A stretch of DNA of 64,000 bases from Pseudo-nitzschia pungens (lineage: Eukaryota; Bacillariophyta; Bacillariophyceae; Bacillariales; Bacillariaceae): the NCBI GenBank assembly GCA_037355855.1, contig CM074764.1, positions 1,612,001-1,676,000 of the forward strand, read 5' to 3'. Of the stretch, positions 53,367-62,144 are shown one piece after another. Numbering within the stretch: the first letter of the stretch is position 1; every line of letters begins with the position of its first letter. A program made the position numbers and the translations under genes. The notes below the pieces were generated by a model, which worked only from the letters and a program-made list of their open reading frames with translations, ran no database searches and was not told the DNA's origin.

Positions 53367-54401
53367 GGGGAGCCACACAAGTTCCCCATCGATGCTCCGT
53401 TCGGTTCGTCCACCATGATTGGCATGGTATTCTTCAATTGCAGCCTCTCGGGCTGCATTCATGTGGGCTTGGAAGGTCTCGTTGCTTCCTGGAATCATAA
53501 GAGCGTGTGTATGAGTGTGGAAGGACTCAGTTTGTTGGTTGTTTCCGGAGCCCTTGTTGTGGTTCTTAGAGAACCGGTTCTTGGGGCACTCAGACCAATC
53601 GTGGTTGTGGCCGGGGATCCGGCAGGGATTGGACTTCTTCTTGTTCGGATTCCCTTTGTGGTTGGAATTATTACGCTTCCGGGAGTTGTTGTTGTTCGAG
53701 CGCTTCTGCTGTTTGTTGTTTTTGTTGCCTTTCTTGTTTGCTTGGCGCTCGTGACAGCTCATGTGGTCCACGATGTGCTGGACCGTGGTGTTCTCCTGGA
53801 TCCCACTGTGGATGATGCCATAGCTCTCGATCCATGCTGAGGGAAAGGAATGGAGGAGAATGGTAAGTTTCTCCACTCTAGACAGAGGCGCGCTGCTTCT
53901 GTCTAGTTTTTGGGTATATTTCATGAGGATGAGGATCCGGTCTGCATGCTCTTTGCATGTGGCGGATGGAGTCTTTCTGCATTCAGCGCTTCGAAGATAA
54001 GTATGCATTATGTCCCGAGCGTCTCTGGCGTTGCAGTAGAACTTGGTGAAGTCTAGGAAGGCTTGGTCATATCCACCAATCTCCTCTTGCTCGTATTGGT
54101 ATTCTTCTGGGTCCAATGGATCCTTTATCATGTCATTCCATTTGCTTTGCGCGTCCGTGGTGAGGCAGCGGCTGAAGTGTGTAAGGTATAGGTTGATTGG
54201 TAGTCGTAGGAGCTTGGCGGCGTTTCGAAAGGACTCTTCCACAAAGAGTAGTTCTTCTAGTCCTCCGGTCTCTGTGAACAGGGGAACTTTCATGCTGTCG
54301 GTGCGATCTTCATCGACATTGTACAGGGTGAAGAGTTTTGGCTTGGTTCGATCGAAGGAGCTCTTGTAGGCAATAGGGGGGTCTCTGTAGATTCCGGCCA
54401 T
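53364..54401 (-). CDS. Gypsy Gag
   Basis: 345 aa from ATG at 54401 (MAGIYRDPPIAYKSSF). The capsid-like part contains EELLFVEESFRNAAKLLRL, AQSKWNDMI, AFLDFTKFYCNARDARDIMH and RVEKLTILLHSFPSAWIES. A very basic, Asn/Lys-rich stretch follows, and then a variant zinc motif CRIPGHNHDWSEC instead of a classic CCHC knuckle. The frame ends in LVWLP-TGA. A relic of a related gag lies at 20392-20744. Gag packages the element RNA in cytoplasmic particles. Confidence 0.9.
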   Translation of the reverse strand: MAGIYRDPPIAYKSSFDRTKPKLFTLYNVDEDRTDSMKVPLFTETGGLEELLFVEESFRNAAKLLRLPINLYLTHFSRCLTTDAQSKWNDMIKDPLDPEEYQYEQEEIGGYDQAFLDFTKFYCNARDARDIMHTYLRSAECRKTPSATCKEHADRILILMKYTQKLDRSSAPLSRVEKLTILLHSFPSAWIESYGIIHSGIQENTTVQHIVDHMSCHERQANKKGNKNNKQQKRSNNNNSRKRNNSNHKGNPNKKKSNPCRIPGHNHDWSECPKNRFSKNHNKGSGNNQQTESFHTHTHALMIPGSNETFQAHMNAAREAAIEEYHANHGGRTERSIDGELVWLP

Positions 54402-54528
54402 GGTTAAAGGAGGTAAGGAGTTGCTCTTGTCAAGGACACGAAGTGGTCCTGTTATTGAGTTTGTTGATGAGTTTGGATTCAGTACTGAATACTACTGTCT
54501 TTCTACGTGAAGCGGACAGTAATTACTG

Positions 54529-54847
54529 TGTAACACTCTAAGGTAGAAAAATTCGGAGTAGTATGAATAATTGTGTGTTATTTCACTTTACGAGATGGGA
54601 TTGAAATTAAAGAGATGAAATAATGAGCGATGAGGTCATCGCGATCTCTTTATATAATTTCCATCCTTGTATATAACATATATTCTGTATGTAACCTTAA
54701 TCGTACGATCGCTCTCTTCTATATGCTCGTTCATACATACCGGATATCCATACATGTATATCATACATATAGGTATCGATTGAATCCCATGTGGGATTCG
54801 GTTAATTATTAATTCGTAACGCTACTAGCCTACGCTAGCATGTTACA
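54529..54847 (-). repeat. 5' LTR of the 49-55 kb gypsy element
   Basis: 319-bp copy identical by eye to 49046-49364. It is followed by the second target duplication CGGCT at 54848-54852. Confidence 0.96.
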
Positions 54848-54852
54848 CGGCT

Positions 54853-55129
54853 CCATGGTCCTGGGGGCACCCTTGAAGCTGAACAACACCAATCTGTTGA
54901 TGCTTCCATTTCCTCTGAATTGGCCATTGGTGCAGCTGGTGCACTCCCCCAGTCACACTCCCTTTTACAAACCCCTCTCCAAGTCCTACAAGGTTACACC
55001 CTGACTGCCAAGAGGCAGTGGCTTGCAACAATTCACCTTGCCAGGAGGCAGTATGCAGCCCCTGCCCCCCCAGTGCAGCCATACCAACGAGAGGCTGATC
55101 TCCTACGAGCCTGGCTTACTGGATCTTAG
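54853..55129 (+). pseudogene. Mobile-element-derived repeated ORF, right part
   Basis: In the frame reading through the CGGCT duplication it encodes RLHGPGGTLEAEQHQSVDAS, ISSELAIGAAGALPQSH and AKRQWLATIHLARRQYA and ends LLRAWLTGS-stop. It is the natural continuation of the fragment at 47963-48586 (WTYRN...). An ATG within it (54920) is not the real start. Confidence 0.5.
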
Positions 55130-55261
55130 GGTTGATTCCACTTTGTACCTTGGTTTTGTCCTCTGTTCCTGCTTCTCATCTTGTCCCATACCTTTTGATA
55201 CTGGGTCTTATCCCACTATCTTCCTTCCCATCACAGTACTAGTATGTTCTCAACAATAGAT

Positions 55262-55600
55262 GTTAAAATGTAGCTGAAAAAGGGTTTAAGCTGATAGGTC
55301 CTAAGGCAAGCTTGGAGATATACAGCAAGAGCAAGCAAACCGGTTGAGGTGCCGGTCTGTTCTATTGATAGTCTAGGATTCACCACTACGATCGAATGAA
55401 TCGATCAGATCTATTCTGACTACCTGTGGGCTCAGTCAGTTAGATATTAGGCTTGTAGTTCTACAGGGAGCTGCTCAAGAGAGCAGGATGTAAGTATCAA
55501 GGTATTCAAATCGGAGTTAAACTAAAGATGTGTGGACAACAACCTTGTCGGGATATTGACGTTGCTGTCTTGTTAATTCTACTGAGTGTTTGCTGCTGCT
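55262..55600. repeat. Dispersed repeat, inverted copy of 44028-44367
   Basis: Begins TGTTAAAATGTAGCTGA (after 55262) and carries AAACCGGTTGAGGTGCCGGT, CTATTGATAGTCTAGGATTC, TTGTAGTTCTACAGG, GAGCAGGATGTAAGTATCAA and GGAGTTAAACTAAAG, all of which occur as reverse complements at 44028-44367. Confidence 0.8.
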
Positions 55601-55844
55601 GCTGTTTATGTTTTCTTGTACTGTCAACTTTTCTTTTTGCGCAGTGTGATGTGCGGACGTTCATATGTAATGTATGTAAGGTTAAGGGTTTGTCAAACGA
55701 GAACCGATTTTGGTTACAATTTAACAATAGAGCATAGGTATGTACGTATCCTAGTAACCTTACTCCTACTGGTACGTACAAATTGATTTAGATAGACAAG
55801 CAGACAAACAGACGAACATAAGGTTACCAACATTCATCATGACA

Positions 55845-56060
55845 CCAGACAACACCAGTCGACACCAGTCGACACCAGTCGACACCAGTCGACACCAGTC
55901 GACACCAGTCAACACCAGTCAACACCAGTCAACACCAGTCAACACCAGTCAACACCAGTCAACACCAGTCAACACCAGTCAACACCAGTTGACACCAGTA
56001 GACACCAGTAGACACCAGTAGACACCAGTAGACACCAGTCAGTAGACAACAGTAGACACC
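55845..56060. repeat. 10-bp minisatellite with blocks of variants
   Basis: About 20 tandem copies of ACACCAGTNN. A left block has GTCG variants, a middle block of about nine copies has GTCA, then one GTTG, then about four GTAG, and the array ends with imperfect copies. The variant blocks show that expansion happened locally, copy to neighbouring copy. The ORF that reads His-Gln-Ser-Thr-Pro here is an artefact. Confidence 0.9.
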
Positions 56061-57330
56061 AGTCAGGGTCCTCCAGGAAATTATTTTTTTAAATCATTTT
56101 TCAAATCGCGCAAAGCGTGGAATTTCAAAATTCCTCCAAAAACTAAAAATCAACCTTGTTCCTGGTTGGTTTTGTACGATAATCTCCGACTGACTAGTGC
56201 AGGACTGAAATGCATGCCGATCGACGTCGAAAACATAATATGAGACGATAGATGATACCAGTACATTTTTCACTTTCGTATGCGAACCATGTACTCGTAA
56301 TTACGCGTAACCGTAATCTTATCCATTATCCATACGTATTCGTAAGTTACCTGTAATTTTAGAGACATTTTTCGTTTTTCTTTTTTGGCAATGAACGAGC
56401 ATAATCCGCGCGACACCTTCGCATGATAAACCTCGTACGAATACTGTTAAACCTTACTCGTACGGTACTCGTAAACTTTTTCCAAAGACACACGCCAAGA
56501 CAAACTCTGAAACTCCAGTGGCAATAAAAAACAGATAAGCAATAGTAACTACACTACAGAAATCAATAGGTATTGATCGTTCTTCCATCTCTGTGAAGAT
56601 GTGAACGACAAAAGAAATAATAATATTCATATCGTAGTAATCACTTCCTGCTCAACACTTTCGTCTTCAGCTTAGGCTGATTACTCTTCTCGTCGCATAT
56701 GGAAATAGTCATCTCGATTGCAATTTTCCTGCAAAAGGTATGAATCTAATGCCCTCATTCCTTCCTATCGGCTGGAGAAGGAATTGTTTGTTCGAAATCA
56801 CTCGAAAATGCACGGGATGGTTGTTGATGCCTCCTTTTCTGTTTTGCGTTGATTTCTACGTAAAACCAGTAGTATCTTTTCATTTTGGACCGAACCTCGA
56901 AGAAAGTGTCGCTGTGCTTGCGTCGACTTCCTGTGAAGGTAACATTCTTCACAATCGGAATTCACAATCGCATCAATTTCATCTTAGATGAGTTATGTCA
57001 TATGGACAATAGTTCGATGTGGTTCTTGTTTTTCCCCCTTTCTCTTGCGATAGAAATAATACTCATAATTCTGCTTTCCGATCACCTCTTTACATGGCGC
57101 TCTCTCAATCGCCGCACCATTATCTCTAATATAATTTGTGGCCAGATTTTCGGGAGATATTCATAGTTTCGACAACAATTTGCTCTTTATACTACAACGA
57201 AGCTAAAGCAGCTTCCGTACGACACGTATGAACAGAAGAAGGTACTTTGAGGTAGTAACGTATGCACTCCTGCACTGTAAAATATTAGAAATTTTCTGCA
57301 CATCTCGATTACAGATAACACGGAAGCAAC

Positions 57331-60300
57331 ATGGAACCGAGTAATTATTACGAATACGATTCAAAAAATCCGTCTTCAAAACGACCGCAACATACTCAAT
57401 TCTTGGATTTGACGAATGGGGAAGGTGGTGAAAGCAGATCGGGTATGCCAATTTCGTTTCACAATGACGACGGTTACGCAACATCTAGCAACCTCGGCAA
57501 CAGTAGAAGTGTTCCTGCGTCTGTGTCTTCGACAATGAGGGCATCGGCTGGCCTTTCTCGGGGAGGTAACAGTGATTCCATAACGGAGTTGGGGAGTACG
57601 AAACTTGATCCCAATACACCTGGGCGACTTGTTGAAACAGGTCAAGAACATACGGGTAGATGGACTAAGGAGGAACACGAGGCTTTTCTTATAGGCATCG
57701 ACATGTACGGAAAGGAATGGAAAAAGGTTGCTGCAAAAGTAAAGACAAGAACCGTCGTTCAAACTCGCACACACGCTCAAAAATATTTTCAAAAGTTGGC
57801 CAAGGCGAACGAGGGCAAAGAAGATGTCACACAAGTGGATATGGGCACAGCATCGGAAGCCAGGAGAGGTGGATCGGCCGTCAAGAAAAAACAGCGAATG
57901 GCACCGGCCATATCAAATAAGCTTTCGAGGACGACCAGTGTTGCCTCCGCAGCTCAAGTGATTTCCACGCTGTCCGGGCAACGTTCTCTTCCGCCTTTAA
58001 CTATGAGTCGTCCGCTAGAGGCGTCTCCGATCCCGCCTGGGGGTCATGGTTTTCAGACGGGAACTGCGACAGCTGGAAAAGTGAAGCCACCCCAAGATCG
58101 CAGTATGTATCAGCCTACTCACGGATTTTCAAGCGCCTTTGCTGCAAACTCTGTCAGTTCCGAACCCAGACCTTTATCGACTTCTAGCATGCAGGATGTT
58201 GCAAGGAAGAATTCGGCAATCGGAAACAACAATTTCTTAGGCGGGAAACCCTCTACTATCGGTACAAACGCATTTCCTACTATGAAAATTGTGGCACCAG
58301 AACATGACTCTGCAATGAAGCGAGGAAAATTTCCGGAACCATCACCTGCAGCCTGTGGGAAACGTAAGCTCGCTGAAATTGCTGCAGCACGCATGTTGGC
58401 AGGGGTGGCAGCGTCAGAATCGTTGATGACACCACCACAAGGATTGGGGAGCATGGAACAGCACCAAAGTCAAAGTGGAAGTGCCAAGAGAAAAACAATG
58501 TCGATGACCCACCGTGTTCACAATCCTTTTGGAAATAACGAGGATGGAACAGCTACCCCACCTCCAGAACATGAAAGAATTGCATCTGTCGCTCCTTTTG
58601 ATGCATCGAAAAATCTCAAATCAATGGGTCTCGAAAGTAGGGTGAACGTATCAGGTTCAGAGGCGTTATCAGCAGTATTTCCAAAGAAGACAATGGGCCG
58701 ATCGCTGCAGATTGTTAATCCAGAATCATTGGGAGTGTCTCACGAAGAGATTGTAGGGCGAGAAACAGATGGTCTCAAGTCTCCGGTTACGCCATGGGAA
58801 GGTCAGCTTCAAGCTTTAGTAAGGTAAGACGAGTTGAAGGCATGTCTCGGCAATTCTAATGAGAATGGAATCTACTAACGTTCGATATACTGTTACGTAA
58901 TAAATCCTCATTAGTGAGGAAAAACTGAAAATACCCGCGAAAGATTCAACTGTTGGAGGCCTACCTACTGCGCCAAAGATGGAACCGCGTAGTATGAGTG
59001 CGAGGGGTATGGTGCATCACATTTGCTGCTCTGGTTCAGCTTACGGGAGGAGTTTGCTTCACAAAGCGGTGTGTGATATGGACATTACCACTGTACAGAG
59101 TCAGTTGTCGTCGCAACCTGACTATTTTGATCGAAGAGATGAAAAGGGTTATTGCCCGATCCATTCAGCCTGTGCATTATGTCTGAAGAATCCAAACAAC
59201 TCTGTCGTGGCATCTGAAATTGTTCGGATGCTCATAGCAGCAGGAGCGGATGCGTCTATCCGGGACCCAGAAGGGAACACACCTCTCCACTGGGCGGCCC
59301 GCGCTGGGGATAAAGCCACGGCGCAACTACTGCTTCTTAAAAATAACCCAAAAGGTAAGATCATGATTTTGAAATCAAAGTTACCTTCTCGTGTTTCCTA
59401 TCGACGACAATAAAATTTATTTCTCTTGTTATTGAATAAAACTTCATAACTTTTAGATGCCAAGAACGAGAGAGGAGAGACACCCCTCCACTGGGCCATG
59501 CGTTCCGGTCGAGTTGGTATACCTGTTGTGTCAATTTTGATCGAAAATGGTGCTCGACCGTCTGTGTGGAATACTCAATTCAAAAGACCAGTTGATGTTG
59601 CTGCAGATGGCTTCTTTGACGAAGCAGACCCTGTGATGAAAATTAGAGCCTTGGATGAGAAAAAAAAGAAGCTGAAGAAAGAGCAAAGACAAAAGCTGAA
59701 GGAGGCTGCGAAGGAGAGGAAGGAGGCACGAGCAAACTTATTTGAGTGTTCCACTCAGTCAAGAACTCTTGTCTTGTATCATCCCGAATGCTTAGAACAC
59801 ATTCCGAAAGCAGAAGGAGATTGGGAAAACCCTGATCGTATCAACAGTATTATGGAGCGAATACAACAGATCCATGCGGGCTCGGATACTCCATCAATTT
59901 ATCCACGTGAGATCCAGATTTCCCAAGAATTTGAGCGCGCAAAGCTCGATCTTTTGAGTCGCGTTCATAGTACAGAGTATCTCAACTTCGTGAATGAACT
60001 AAGCAAAGATTTAGAACGTCAACAAAAGGAACAGAATGCTAACAATGGCAAAAACAAGGATGACTTCGGTGCTCCTCCAGTTGTACCATTTACTCCTATG
60101 GTAAGAGTTCGTCCGTTGTTTTAAGCGAAAGCCCATTCTAGAGCGAGAGGCTCACCAATGCTTTTTATTGTCACACCATTTTTCAGGTCCAACGTTCTAT
60201 GACCAAGATCCAAGCATCCAGTGTCAAAATGAGCGAACACTCAGATACTTCATTCAGCGTAGGCTCATTGCGCGCAGCTCGTAGAGCTGCTGGTGCCGTT

Positions 60301-61384
60301 CAGCATGCCGTCGATTGGTAAGATACAGATCGTCTGGATTCGCTACATTCTTCTTCTTTTATATCTTATCGTCTCATTTTTGTTTGAAAGTGTACTGGTT
60401 GGGAGGCATCGAAATGCATTTTGTATTGTTCGACCACCAGGTCATCATGCAGGCATCAACGGTTTGTTAGACGGCGGGGAGTCATGCGGTTTTTGTATTT
60501 TTAACAGTGTTGCTGCTGGTGCGATGCATGCGATTTCAGACGAGCGCTTGATGTGTGAACGCTGCGCTATCGTGGATCTTGATGCTCACCATGGAAATGG
60601 TACCGAAGAAATCGTTCGAAAATGCCATGATCCTGGAAAGTTGTTCTTTTTTTCCATTCATCTATACGATAACGATCGTAAGGGAAAGAGGGAAACGAAG
60701 TCAAATCAATACAAGTTTTACCCGGGGACAGGAGATGAGGATGACCTTCCTCTCAACATCATCAATGTACCAATCACTCCTTTATGGAAAGAAGTCAATC
60801 CAGTTCCAGTCGGTGGTACTCACAACACTCGCCACCGTTCGCGAATACGAGCAAGCCAAAGCGATGACGGAAGCTCTTCCGAGACCGGAACCCCCCGAGT
60901 AAGTGACGCCGAAGTTGACTCAAGATTGACCAGAGCATCATCTCCGACTACTGGGTCTTCAGGTTCAGGAGGGGGACGGCAGGCCTATAGAAAAGCAATT
61001 CAGAATAGATTGTTGCCCGCTTTGAGAGCTTTCAACCCTGATCTCATATTGATAAGTGCAGGATTTGACGCTTGCAAAGGTGATGTGGGGAATGCAAAAC
61101 ATGAGATCGGAGGTAAAGAGAAAATGGGCATTGACCTGGAACCAGAAGATTATGCATGGACGACTAGCAAAATTCTTGAGATTGCTGATATTTGTTGTCA
61201 AGGGCGTGTAGTTTCTGTCTTAGAGGGAGGGTACGGTAGGCATCCAGTTTCAGGGGTGTATGGTCAAGCTGAGCCACTAGACAAATCGTTGTTCAGCGAA
61301 TGTGCAATACGTCATGCGCACGCTATGATAGATCCGTATAACGTCGAAGAACGGTTCGGCTCTTCCCGGAAGAATAGTTTGTAA
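57331..61384 (+). CDS. Fusion protein: Myb (SHAQKYF class) - ankyrin repeats - class II histone deacetylase
   Basis: Five exons: 57331-58823, 58915-59354, 59457-60100, 60187-60317 and 60391-61384. The introns are 73-102 bp with GTAAG donors; spliced, they give one 3702-nt frame (1233 aa). Residues about 107-157 are a single Myb repeat (GRWTKEEHEAFLIGIDMYGK...RTHAQKYF), followed by a Ser/Pro-rich region with basic patches (KKKQRMAP). Ankyrin repeats lie at about 510-690 (GRSLLHKAVCDMD, GYCPIHSAC, GNTPLHWAARAGDK, GETPLHWAMRSGR). The deacetylase (about 745-1200) has RPPGHHA, DLDAHHGNGT, FFFSIHLYDND, ISAGFDACKGD and LEGGYG, so the Zn ligands, charge-relay His pair and catalytic Tyr all seem present. 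A Ser/Gly-rich insert of about 60 residues lies inside it. It is likely a nuclear repressor that brings its own deacetylase to DNA. The main doubt is whether the first exon is really joined to the rest. Confidence 0.85.
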
Positions 61385-62144
61385 GAACATGGATACACTG
61401 CACATAGTGAGAGTTTCAGTTTCAGCTAGTTGTTGAAAAGAAAACTTCTAATGCACTGTACCCGGTACGTACGGACTGTATGTGTTAAAATTGAGAATAA
61501 TGTACACTATCTCGCTTAATCAAGTACAGTAGTGATGAAAATAGTAGTAAGGTTACTTTCAACTTGTTTTCTCGTCATGATCGTTGATGCGCCTGCTCTT
61601 TTCTCATCATTTTTTTATCACGGTCAACAATAATAATCGTACAGACCGTGTTGGTACAGTAACCTTACAGCGTGCTGGCACCATAGCGAAGGTTTTTGCC
61701 GTGACTAAAAATACTTTACATGGTGAGTTAAAGCTTACCGTAAGCTTACCGTATGGTATTCGTACCAATTTGGTTTTCCCGGTACGAGTAAGGTTGCAGT
61801 AAGATTACCAGTTACCACACGATACATACGGTACAATCTCAAACGCTCCGGTACGAAGAAAATTTTTGAAATCCCAATGAAAAAGGAAAAAGTGTTCCGG
61901 AATGAGAAGTGCGTTACGTAGATTGATTCACTTGTACTCCACTTCTAAGGATTTTTAACACTAAACTCTTACAATTACCTGTTGTCACCATTAGGAATTC
62001 ATTCGTCAGATCCCTCTCGCAATTCGAGCATAGCTGCTGTAAAGTTTATTTCTCAAGTGTTTAGCACGCCGTAGAGAATCTAGGACAGGATTAGAGGGAA
62101 GAAATAGGCTGCTGCCCTTCACGTTGTCGCGTTACGACAAAATT
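61385..62144. other. Intergenic region
   Basis: No gene. It is rich in GGTACGTACGG, TAAGCTTACCGTA and GTAAGGTTAC words (61450-61850). The last 150 bases should hold the 5' UTR of the gene at 62145. Confidence 0.5.

Larger units (their letters stand above)
49046..54847 (-). mobile_element. Complete Ty3/gypsy LTR retrotransposon
   Basis: A 5802-bp element on the minus strand. It has 319-bp LTRs (TGTAAC...GTTACA) that read as identical and a 5-bp target duplication CGGCT (49041-49045 and 54848-54852). Gag (54401-53364) and pol (53363-49395) are in the same frame with a TGA between them; pol has protease, RT, RNase H, and integrase with all catalytic residues. The identical LTRs and intact domains mark a recent, possibly active copy. 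It sits inside an older repeat-derived ORF, beside an older LTR of the same family. Confidence 0.97.
55130..57330. other. Intergenic region with an inverted dispersed repeat and a minisatellite
   Basis: No gene is supported. It holds the second copy of the dispersed repeat (55262-55600), a short GCTGCTGCT run near 55592, a 10-bp minisatellite (55845-56060) and GTAACC / CCTTACTCGTAC words (55740-55780, 56280-56470). Frames at 56740-57166 have no protein-like features; the last 150 bases should contain the promoter of the Myb-HDAC gene. Confidence 0.5.

Noticed and set aside
53249..53840. Long plus-strand ORFs opposite gag and pol
   Set aside because: They are antisense shadows of the gypsy coding sequence.
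55839..56021. His-Gln-Ser-Thr-Pro repeat ORF
   Set aside because: Direct translation of a 10-bp minisatellite with no unique coding sequence.
56885..57166. 93-residue hydrophobic ORF
   Set aside because: AT-rich, overlaps other frames of similar length, and sits in the probable promoter of the Myb-HDAC gene.
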